Assembly: GCA_002452335.1 (NCBI GenBank)
Contig: DKFJ01000011.1
Location: 1-64,000 of the forward strand
From: Deferribacteraceae bacterium UBA6799
GTDB lineage: Bacteria; Chrysiogenota; Deferribacteres; Deferribacterales; Geovibrionaceae
Direction: 5' to 3'
Length of the DNA: 64,000 bases
Shown here piece by piece: positions 8,017-15,358 of the stretch. The notes below the pieces were generated by a model. The model was not told the DNA's origin, made no database searches, and worked only from the letters and a program-made list of their open reading frames with translations. Position 1 is the first letter of the stretch. The number at the start of each line of letters is the position of its first letter. Made by a program: the position numbers and the translations under genes.

Positions 8017-9723
8017 ATGCTTAATTTTTCAGATGTCTATCCCCCCATGTTCAACGGAGGCGCCGAGAGTTTTTTTTACGGGTTTGTCAGGGCGCTGATC
8101 ATCAGAGGATGTTTTAATGTGGATGTGAAGAGGGCTCTGGGCATAGCCGGATTCTACCGCTCTGTCGCAACGCCTGAGTGCTGGACTGTGAAGCTTCTGG
8201 AGCATAAGGGTATCTTTGGTCTGATGGTTTCCGATGTGAAAGAGGATGAGAATACCGCTGAATGCGTTCTGAATTTAAAATATTTCCCCGATGCCTCAGA
8301 AGAGGTTCTGGATACCTTCTCCGTCATGGAGATACTCGCCACGGCAGAGCCGTCATACGGAGCTATGGTGCGCGATTTCGCTTCTGTTTCCGCTCTTAGC
8401 GGGATGTTCTCCGTTGGGGATATTCTGATTAATATAGATAAGGGTTCCGGTCAGATGTCTGTGACGCTGATTTCTGAGACTCTTTCAGAGACAAGGATCC
8501 GTGACGGACTGTATGTTCAGTCCGGCGGACAGGAGCTGGTGGAGCCGATGGGAACAGACAGGTGTGTCAGCGCCTACAGGCTTGCGCTTCCTTTTTTCAG
8601 GTGTTTCACCGGATGCGCGGCTTATTCTCTGTCGCATACGGCAGACGGCTATTACAGGTCTTACGCTGAGGGAAAGGCAGTGGTTATAGCGTCTGACGGC
8701 TCAAGCCATGCTGTGGAATGTCCGAAGAACCGTGTGGTGGAGCTGACATTCACATTCGGCGGACAGAAGACTCCGCTCCCCCTGGCGGCGTTCCCGTGTA
8801 CTGTCAGACCTTTCTGGTGGGAAAAACAGACTGAGAGGAACAGTTCCAGAGTAATGGATTCCAGACCCAGGCTGATAATAGTTTCCGGTTTTCTGGGCAG
8901 CGGCAAAACGACCTATATCAGAAATCTGATAGAGTATGAGACTGACAAGAACAGGTTCGTAGGAGTGATCCAGAACGAGGCGGGACAGTCCGGTCTGGAC
9001 GGTTTTCTGGTGGACTATGACTATTCGCTGGTGGAGATAGACGAGGGATGTATGTGCTGTTCTCTCTCCGGTCAGCTGAAGAAAGCCATAGCTCAGCTTT
9101 CCTCGGAGAGGGTGCCGGACACTATAATTCTGGAGACCAGCGGGGTGGCGAACCCGATGAACCTCATAGACGAGATAGACGATGTGAGCGAGATGGCGAG
9201 ATTCGATTCCGTAACCACTCTGGTGGATCTGCTGACGCCGTCCGGTATGCTTCATGACAATGAACTGATGAGACAGCAGATCAGATCGGCTGACATAGTG
9301 GTGCTGACCAAGGCGGACTCGGCAGGAGATGATGAACTGACCGCAACCGCCCGCATAGTAGCGGAGATAAACCCAGACGCTATGATAGTAGCGGCTAAGG
9401 GTAATATAAACTATTCCATGCTGTACGGCACGGAGAATGAGAGCGGACTTCTGGCTAACGCCGGGCAGAAAGGACATACCCACCATCACGAACATATCGG
9501 CACCAGAAAGATCAGCTTTCACGAGCCGGTGGGCAAGGATGAACTGTTAAAGATGATTGAGGATATGCCTGCGGATACTTTCAGAGTGAAGGGCATAGTG
9601 GATGTAGACGGCGAGGGGGCTGTTGTTGTGCAGAGTGTAAACGGCAGAACAGAGCTGTCAGCGCCGGGCAGAAAACCTCCGGAAGAACGTTTTCTGGTGG
9701 TGATAGGAAAGAATGTGTCCTAA
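8017..9723 (+). CDS. CobW/COG0523 GTPase with unknown N-terminal domain
   Basis: This 568-residue protein is a fusion. Residues 285-568 are a G3E-family metal-chaperone GTPase: P-loop GFLGSGKTT (291-299), the metal site CMCC (345-348), the base-recognition motif LTKAD, and a His-rich segment (HTHHHEH) before the CobW C-terminal domain. Such proteins deliver Zn, Co or other metals using GTP. Residues 1-280 are not a domain I recognise; the stretch has scattered cysteines (FFRCFTGC, VECPK) and no transmembrane segment. Ordinary CobW proteins are about 320-400 residues. The start ATG has GAGGT seven bases upstream. It follows the Tat-MBL operon and could supply metal to that enzyme, but that is speculation. 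The stop overlaps the convergent MFS gene by four bases. Confidence 0.88.
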   Translation: MLNFSDVYPPMFNGGAESFFYGFVRALIIRGCFNVDVKRALGIAGFYRSVATPECWTVKLLEHKGIFGLMVSDVKEDENTAECVLNLKYFPDASEEVLDTFSVMEILATAEPSYGAMVRDFASVSALSGMFSVGDILINIDKGSGQMSVTLISETLSETRIRDGLYVQSGGQELVEPMGTDRCVSAYRLALPFFRCFTGCAAYSLSHTADGYYRSYAEGKAVVIASDGSSHAVECPKNRVVELTFTFGGQKTPLPLAAFPCTVRPFWWEKQTERNSSRVMDSRPRLIIVSGFLGSGKTTYIRNLIEYETDKNRFVGVIQNEAGQSGLDGFLVDYDYSLVEIDEGCMCCSLSGQLKKAIAQLSSERVPDTIILETSGVANPMNLIDEIDDVSEMARFDSVTTLVDLLTPSGMLHDNELMRQQIRSADIVVLTKADSAGDDELTATARIVAEINPDAMIVAAKGNINYSMLYGTENESGLLANAGQKGHTHHHEHIGTRKISFHEPVGKDELLKMIEDMPADTFRVKGIVDVDGEGAVVVQSVNGRTELSAPGRKPPEERFLVVIGKNVS

Positions 9724-11093
9724 GCCGCTCTTCCACGGAAGAGAGAGGTGAACACTCCGGCAACGCTGATGGCGCAGTATAGCAGATAGACGTAGTGCAG
9801 GCTGTGTGTCAGTTTTTCCGGTGAGAGATGCTCCACCATTACCTTGCCGGCTATCAGAGAAATGACCATGACGGACAAGCCGATGCTCAGCGTCTGACCG
9901 TACAGCCTCATGGAGGATAAAACGGACGCCGCTGTGCTGTAATGTCTCTTTTCCACTGAATTCATGATGGTTTTATTATTGGACGGGGCGAACATGCCGA
10001 AACCTATGCCTATACAGAACTGTATAGCCGCCAGCATCAGCGGATTGTCTATTCCGGCTGTCATCGACATCAGAAAAAGCATCACGGCTATCACCGCCAT
10101 TCCGGCGGAGGCTATCCTGCTGTCCGGATGTCTGTCGCTGTATCTGCCGGACAGAGGGGCGGATATTGTCATAGCCAGCGACTGCGCCAGAAGCACCAGC
10201 CCGATGTGCTTGGACTCGTAACCGAAGCTGATCCTAAGCTGAAGAGAGACCAGAAAAAGCACGGCGGAAGCCGCCATATAGTTCAGGAGCGAGCTGATGT
10301 TCGACATTACAAACAGTCTGTTTTTTGTAATGAGCGTAACGTCGAAGAGAGGATCCGGATGATTCTTTTCATAGAAAAAAAACATAATATAAAAAAGTAT
10401 GCTGAGAGCGGCGGTGAGGGCGCCGTAGGCTGACTGTATGGAAAACCCGGAGAAGAAAAGACCGGTTGCGGCGACATATAACAGCATGCCGTATATGTCG
10501 AAACTGACCTTTTTCGGTTTTTCAAAAGGCAGACGGCGGGAGATAAAAAATATCAGCACCCCCGATGTGAGTAAAACTCCGAACCAGAAGATACTGCGCC
10601 AGCCGTATGTACTGTTCAGATACCCGCCTATTATGGGTCCCAGCGACAGACCGGAGTATACCATCAGGGTTATCATTCCCAGAGCCCTTCCTCTCTCCTG
10701 CGGGGGAAAATGAACAGAGATCAGCGTCATTCCGCTGCAAAATATCATTGATGCGGCAAACCCCTCTATCACTCTCATGGTTATCAGCATCTGTCCGTTG
10801 ACAGCTAAGCCGCACAGAGCGGTGGTGCAGAAGAAGAGACAAGCGCCGAAAAAGAGCGTTCTAAGATATCCGGCGGCGTCCGCTATCCTGCTGACAGGCA
10901 GAAGCAGAGACGCTGTGGACAGAACATATACTGATATGATGGAACCTGTGGAGTTGACGTTCATGGACAGCTCTATACCTATGTCGGCGATGGATGTCAC
11001 CAGAGCGCTTCCCATGAAAGGTGTCAGAAAGTAAACGGCCATTACAACGGCCAGAAATGAATTTTTATTATGCGTTTCGGCTGTTTCGCTCAT
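9720..11093 (-). CDS. MFS drug exporter, DHA2-like
   Basis: The 457-residue protein has the hydrophobic pattern of a major facilitator transporter, with about 12-14 membrane helices. The antiporter motif C is visible (GLSLGPIIGG) and the order of helices matches EmrB/QacA-type proton-driven exporters. It should sit in the inner membrane and pump out an amphipathic compound; the substrate cannot be read from sequence. The ribosome binding site AGGAGG lies about 20 bases before the ATG, too far for usual spacing, and an in-frame stop blocks any earlier start. No accessory HlyD protein or regulator is next to it. Its stop overlaps that of the CobW gene. Confidence 0.88.
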   Translation of the reverse strand: MSETAETHNKNSFLAVVMAVYFLTPFMGSALVTSIADIGIELSMNVNSTGSIISVYVLSTASLLLPVSRIADAAGYLRTLFFGACLFFCTTALCGLAVNGQMLITMRVIEGFAASMIFCSGMTLISVHFPPQERGRALGMITLMVYSGLSLGPIIGGYLNSTYGWRSIFWFGVLLTSGVLIFFISRRLPFEKPKKVSFDIYGMLLYVAATGLFFSGFSIQSAYGALTAALSILFYIMFFFYEKNHPDPLFDVTLITKNRLFVMSNISSLLNYMAASAVLFLVSLQLRISFGYESKHIGLVLLAQSLAMTISAPLSGRYSDRHPDSRIASAGMAVIAVMLFLMSMTAGIDNPLMLAAIQFCIGIGFGMFAPSNNKTIMNSVEKRHYSTAASVLSSMRLYGQTLSIGLSVMVISLIAGKVMVEHLSPEKLTHSLHYVYLLYCAISVAGVFTSLFRGRAA

Positions 11094-11285
11094 GTGTTAA
11101 GAATAATGAATTACCTCCTTTTCCGCAACAGAATTAAAACAGCGCCTCAATTGAACTGATTATAAAAATATGTAGCCGATAGTGTAATTGTTAAATAAAT
11201 ACACATTAAGGCTACCATTTCTGTTGTTAATTAAAATTTTTGTACTAAATTATAAGTAGAGTTTGATTATTGTGAGAGGTCGGAA

Positions 11286-12530
11286 ATGAACGCAGTAAGA
11301 CATAGCGGCATTTTTGAGTTCCTCAGCCTGAAAACAGGGGTAAGCGAAACGAGGCTTATTGAAAAGCTGAGAAACATGGGAGTGCCGGAATTTATCTCAT
11401 ACGTTGAGTCCGTTCCGACCAGATTGTGCATCAGGGATATGGTGCTGGCGGACGATCTGTCAGACAGCCGCGGTGTTGTGATGATCAGACAGGGCGTGCC
11501 TATAGGCAAACATTTCACCATGCTGCTGGAACGCTACTTCAAAGAGCCTTCGTTTAAAACATCCGAACTGGTGCTGAACGTTGACGATAGCGTGCTGAGA
11601 TCATACCAGACGTCTCTGCGCATACGCATCATCAGCCTGTATGAGGCATCCGTGTCCAGGCAGAGCAGACACAGCGAATATCTGAAATACTGGATCAACG
11701 AGAGCGCGGTATTCAACGACAATATCAACTCATTCTTTAAAGGCATGGTGGCTAATGTAAAAGGCGTGTCCACCACCCTCGGCGTGCTCAGGGTCTGCAC
11801 CGATGATGACGATCTTCTGCATGAGGCGTCAGTCATTCTCTCCCTTTCCATGAAGATATGCTCACTGCTTCAGGCAAAAAAGAAGATAAACACCGAGAAC
11901 ATGGCGCTGGTGTATAAGCTGGCGTACGGCGCGTTCTTCTTCTATTTTCTGCTGAGAGAGAAATCGAATCAGGTGCGCGACCTTCAGATAGAGGACAGCC
12001 ACGATCTGATCAGATATTATAAAAAAAGCCGTGAGGCGGATCTGCCGCTTTTTGCCAAAAACAGCAAAAACAGCTTTATAGTAAAACTGCTGGTGACTCA
12101 GCACATCTTTCTGGCGCTTCTGGAAAAGAACAAGCTGAGCGCCAACAGCATGGACGCTCACCGCATGATGCACTATCTGGCCGACATGGGCTATGCGGAT
12201 CAGGGCGCCGCCAATATATTGTCAGAGATATTTCTGCCGGCGAAAAAGCAGAGTCTTCTTGAATACGCCGTGCGGATAAAAGGTCAGTGCAGTGAAAACC
12301 CCGTGATATGGGGCATAGCCGGAGATATGATGCCTGTGCGTGTCATCTGCGACAAGCACGACTGTGAAAAAGCGGGAAACCACAAAACATTTATACCGTC
12401 TGATATAAAAATATGCACAGACAGAATGTTCTGCACCAAGATAAAGGCGGGAGTTTATTACAGATGCGAGTCTCTGACGCAGAAGATGGAAGAGTTCTAC
12501 AGCAGCATAGCGGAGAAAAAAGCCAACTAG
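11286..12530 (+). CDS. Unrecognised protein with Cys-rich C-terminus
   Basis: No family is recognised in this 414-residue soluble protein. Residues about 40-90 (DMVLADDLSD, GVVMIRQGVPIGKHFTMLL) resemble the short beta-rich segment that precedes HD-GYP domains in cyclic-di-GMP phosphodiesterases. The following mostly helical region (about 110-330) could be an HD-like fold, but I see no HD or GYP residues, so it would be a degenerate, non-catalytic relative. The last 70 residues hold five cysteines and nearby histidines (CDKHDC, KICTDRMFC, YYRC), a likely zinc or Fe-S site. The ATG follows GAGAGGTCGGAA. It is a single gene facing a convergent carbonic anhydrase with a four-base overlap. Confidence 0.8.
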   Translation: MNAVRHSGIFEFLSLKTGVSETRLIEKLRNMGVPEFISYVESVPTRLCIRDMVLADDLSDSRGVVMIRQGVPIGKHFTMLLERYFKEPSFKTSELVLNVDDSVLRSYQTSLRIRIISLYEASVSRQSRHSEYLKYWINESAVFNDNINSFFKGMVANVKGVSTTLGVLRVCTDDDDLLHEASVILSLSMKICSLLQAKKKINTENMALVYKLAYGAFFFYFLLREKSNQVRDLQIEDSHDLIRYYKKSREADLPLFAKNSKNSFIVKLLVTQHIFLALLEKNKLSANSMDAHRMMHYLADMGYADQGAANILSEIFLPAKKQSLLEYAVRIKGQCSENPVIWGIAGDMMPVRVICDKHDCEKAGNHKTFIPSDIKICTDRMFCTKIKAGVYYRCESLTQKMEEFYSSIAEKKAN

Positions 12531-13150
12531 CCGATCAGCTCGAATTCTCTGGTTTCGATATTGAAGTTATACACTTCGCCCTTGTCTATGACATAGTACC
12601 AGCCGTAGAGTTTCAGCTTGCCGTCCTTAAACCTGTCTCTGATAAGAGGATATGACATGAGGTTGTCCAGCTGCGCCACGATGTTCACCTGTTCGGTGAT
12701 CCACTCCCTCTCTTCGGGTGACGCATTCGGATAGTTTTCGTCCACCTGCTGTCTGACAGGCGCCAGCTGTTCCAGCCAGTGCTCCACGTTAGGCAGATCC
12801 ATCATCTGTTCGGGGGTGCTGTAGAGAGCGTTGCATCCGCCGCAGTTGCTGTGTCCGCAGACGACTATGTTCTCCACATTCAGGGCGACGATGGCGTATT
12901 CGATAGCTGCTGTGGTGGCGACGTATTCTTTTGCCACACGGTATCTGGGGACTATGTTGGCGATATTGCGCACAACGAAAAGCTCTCCCGGCATAGCTTT
13001 GGTTATCAGCTCCGGCACAACCCGGGAATCTGAACAGCCGATGAAGAGTGTATGGGGCTTCTGCTCCTGCCCCAGTTTCTGAAAAAGCTCTTTATTGTTG
13101 GCAAAACTTCTTTCACGGAATCTGACCGCGCCTTTAAACAGAGAATCCAC
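12527..13150 (-). CDS. can: Beta-class carbonic anhydrase
   Basis: The enzyme interconverts CO2 and bicarbonate with a zinc ion. In the 207-residue product the zinc and active-site residues are in place: CSDSRV (Cys39, Asp41, Arg43) and HSNCGGC (His100, Cys103). The length is usual for the family. The start is a GTG at 13150, with AGGAG six bases upstream; the overlapping ATG is out of frame. The gene stands between an unknown convergent gene and pckA, which lies upstream on the same strand behind its own terminator, so it probably has a separate promoter. Supplying bicarbonate to PEP-linked or other carboxylations is a plausible role. Confidence 0.95.
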   Translation of the reverse strand: MDSLFKGAVRFRERSFANNKELFQKLGQEQKPHTLFIGCSDSRVVPELITKAMPGELFVVRNIANIVPRYRVAKEYVATTAAIEYAIVALNVENIVVCGHSNCGGCNALYSTPEQMMDLPNVEHWLEQLAPVRQQVDENYPNASPEEREWITEQVNIVAQLDNLMSYPLIRDRFKDGKLKLYGWYYVIDKGEVYNFNIETREFELIG

Positions 13151-13174
13151 ATCAAACTCCTGTACATCAAAATA

Positions 13175-13211
13175 AAGAAAAAAGGGTCTGTGTTTTATTT
13201 AACACAGACCC
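13175..13211 (-). terminator. pckA terminator
   Basis: On the minus strand GGGTCTGTGTT pairs perfectly over 11 bp with AACACAGACCC around a six-base loop, followed by TTTTTTCTTTATTTT. It ends pckA and separates it from the carbonic anhydrase gene on the same strand. Confidence 0.92.
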
Positions 13212-13233
13212 GTTGAATATTCAATGGTTCAGA

Positions 13234-14823
13234 TTAGATCACCGGTCCGCCGGCTATTATTTCGGCGGATGTGATGTTCTCATATTTTTTGAAGTTTTCC
13301 TTAAAGTTCTTGGCGAGATCTTTAAGTTTCTCCATGTATTCGTCTTTGTCTTTCCAGCTCTCCACCGGGTGCAGAACATCAGTGGGGATGTCTCCCAGAG
13401 TCTTCGGTATGCCGAATCCGAAAACGGAATCAGCGGTGAACTCTGATCTGTCTATCTCTCCGGAGAGGATGGCTTTGATGATCTTACGGGTGTATTTGAT
13501 CTCAAATCGTTTGCCCACTCCGTAGGGTCCGCCTGTGAGACCTGTGTTGACCAGATAGCATTTCGCGTCGTGCTTAACGATTTTGTCGCCGAGCAGTTTT
13601 GCGTATACGCTGGGGTGCCATACCATGAAAGGCTCGCCGAAACATGTGGAGAATACGGCTTTGGGCTCTGTAACACCTTTCTCTGTGCCTGCCACTCTGG
13701 CTGTGTATCCGCTGATGAAGTGGTACATGGCCTGATGAACGGAGAGTTTGGATACGGGAGGCAGAACGCCGAAAGCGTCGTATGTGAGGAATATGACAAC
13801 CTTAGGGTGACCGCCGATGCTGGGTGTCACTATGTTGTCTATGGACTCCAGAGGATAGGACGCTCTGGTGTTCTCTGTAAATTTTTCATCGTCCAGATCA
13901 ATCTTGCGCTCATCGTCCATTACCACGTTTTCGAGAATGGTTCCGAATTTCTGAGTACACGCGTAGATGTCGGGCTCCTGAACGGGTGAGAGTTTGATAA
14001 CCTTAGCGTAGCATCCGCCCTCTATGTTGAATATGCCCTCATCGCTCCATCCGTGCTCGTCATCGCCTATCAGAGCTCTTTCGGGGTCGGTGGACAGGGT
14101 TGTTTTTCCTGTGCCTGACAGACCGAAGAACAGGGCTGAGTTGCCGTCAGCGCCGATGTTGGCGGAGCAGTGCATGGACATGATGCCTTTTTTCGGCAGG
14201 ACATAGTTCATTACTGTGAATATTGATTTTTTGATCTCTCCGGCGTAGCTTGTTCCGCCGATGATAACCATTTTCTTCTTAAAGTTGAGCAGGACGAAAG
14301 CCTCGCTGTTAACGCCGTCAGCGGCTCCCTGTGCCTGAAAACCGGGACAGGCGAGCACTGTGAAATCCGGTGTGAATTCTGCCAGCGCTTCCGGGTCTGT
14401 CTCCTCTATGAACATGTTGCGGGCAAAGAGGTTCTGCCATGCTGAGTCTGTGATTACCCTTACTTTCAGTCTGCTTTTGGGATCTGCTCCCGCATAGCAT
14501 TCCTGAACATAGAGTGTTTTAGTCTGTACATATGCCTTCAGCTTGCCGTAGAGAGCCTCAAACCTCTCTTCTGTGATCGGCACATTGCCTTTGGACCAGT
14601 TGACATCAGTTTTGGTGGTTTCTTCTTCAACAATAAATTTGTCGTTAGGTGAGCGTCCTGTATGTTTGCCTGTCAGACAAACCATGGCGCCTTTGTCAGC
14701 GACTTTTCCTTCACCATTTTTGATGATTTCTTCGTAAAGTTCTGCGGGTGTGAGATTTTTCTTGACCTCGGCAACGTTGATGATGCCGTATTCCTCCAGT
14801 CCGCACTGTTCTGTTTTAGTCAC
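13234..14823 (-). CDS. pckA: Phosphoenolpyruvate carboxykinase (ATP)
   Basis: PckA converts oxaloacetate and ATP to PEP and CO2, the entry to gluconeogenesis. The product has the kinase-1a P-loop GLSGTGKTTLS, the metal-binding DDEHGW, and the substrate loops GGTSYAGEIKKS and RSPNDKF. With the GTG at 14823 as start it has 529 residues, close to the roughly 540 of the E. coli enzyme. AGGAGGAG lies just before this GTG; the upstream ATG at 14874 would add 17 unlikely residues and has no good ribosome binding site. It is a single gene with a strong terminator. The context of amino-acid import and glutamate dehydrogenase fits a gluconeogenic role. Confidence 0.96.
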   Translation of the reverse strand: MTKTEQCGLEEYGIINVAEVKKNLTPAELYEEIIKNGEGKVADKGAMVCLTGKHTGRSPNDKFIVEEETTKTDVNWSKGNVPITEERFEALYGKLKAYVQTKTLYVQECYAGADPKSRLKVRVITDSAWQNLFARNMFIEETDPEALAEFTPDFTVLACPGFQAQGAADGVNSEAFVLLNFKKKMVIIGGTSYAGEIKKSIFTVMNYVLPKKGIMSMHCSANIGADGNSALFFGLSGTGKTTLSTDPERALIGDDEHGWSDEGIFNIEGGCYAKVIKLSPVQEPDIYACTQKFGTILENVVMDDERKIDLDDEKFTENTRASYPLESIDNIVTPSIGGHPKVVIFLTYDAFGVLPPVSKLSVHQAMYHFISGYTARVAGTEKGVTEPKAVFSTCFGEPFMVWHPSVYAKLLGDKIVKHDAKCYLVNTGLTGGPYGVGKRFEIKYTRKIIKAILSGEIDRSEFTADSVFGFGIPKTLGDIPTDVLHPVESWKDKDEYMEKLKDLAKNFKENFKKYENITSAEIIAGGPVI

Positions 14824-15021
14824 AGTCTCCTCCTGATGGATGCTTATAAAAAGTGGAACGGGTTTTGCAAACACCCAACCTTACTATATTAAAATCAGCG
14901 GTTCAAGAGATTTTTCAGTAAAAAAAAAGCTGATATTTAAGTTAAACATGCGTGATATCAGATGTTTTTGGTCTAATTAACCGGCTGGATTTTTTCTATA
15001 TATTATTTTTGTGATAGCTTC

Positions 15022-15050
15022 TTGCAATTAATCGCTCACATATATATAAT
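15022..15050 (+). promoter_or_regulatory. Sigma-70 promoter for HNH-alaS
   Basis: TTGCAA at 15022-15027 and TATAAT at 15045-15050 are separated by 17 bp. Transcription should begin near 15057, only about four bases before the ATG of the HNH gene. Confidence 0.75.
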
Positions 15051-15060
15051 CCCTGCTACT

Positions 15061-15357
15061 ATGGATGTATTCTTCATTCCGGCTGACGAACAGCACATAA
15101 GAAAAGAGAAAGAGAAGGCAAGGGAACTGCGCCAGAAACAGTGGTGGAAAAACAAACTGGCAGAAGGTCTGTGTCATTACTGCGGTCAGAAATTCCCTCC
15201 GTCTGAGCTCACTATGGATCACATAGTGCCCATAGCCAGAGGCGGCATGTCCACCAAAGGAAATGTCGTGCCCGCCTGCAAAGAATGCAACAACAAAAAA
15301 AAATATCTATTACCCATAGAGTGGGAAGAGTATCTCAATACTCTGAAACGGAGCTGA
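15061..15357 (+). CDS. Small HNH-family protein coupled to alaS
   Basis: The 98-residue protein has an HNH module: CHYC (zinc pair), TMDHIVPIARGG (the His of HNH), GNVVPACKECNNKKK (Asn and second CxxC). A basic helix (EKEKARELRQKQWWKNK) precedes it. HNH proteins of this compact kind are nucleases or nickases, yet a stand-alone copy next to a housekeeping gene need not be mobile; the cellular role is unknown. The ATG at 15061 is chosen because the promoter just upstream would start the mRNA near 15057; the longer frame from TTG 15022 would lie inside the promoter. No Shine-Dalgarno sequence is seen, so translation may be near-leaderless. The stop lies one base before the alaS start. Confidence 0.85.
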   Translation: MDVFFIPADEQHIRKEKEKARELRQKQWWKNKLAEGLCHYCGQKFPPSELTMDHIVPIARGGMSTKGNVVPACKECNNKKKYLLPIEWEEYLNTLKRS

Positions 15358-15358
15358 T

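Noticed and set aside
8701..9522. 273-codon frame opposite to the CobW gene
   Set aside because: The CobW motifs on the plus strand are unambiguous; the antisense product has no domain.
14824..14874. Longer pckA start at the ATG 14874
   Set aside because: AGGAGGAG lies directly before the GTG at 14823, and the family length fits the shorter form.
15061..15357. HNH gene as a homing endonuclease or part of an intron
   Set aside because: No intron or intein structure is seen; alaS next to it is intact and the gene is coupled to it.
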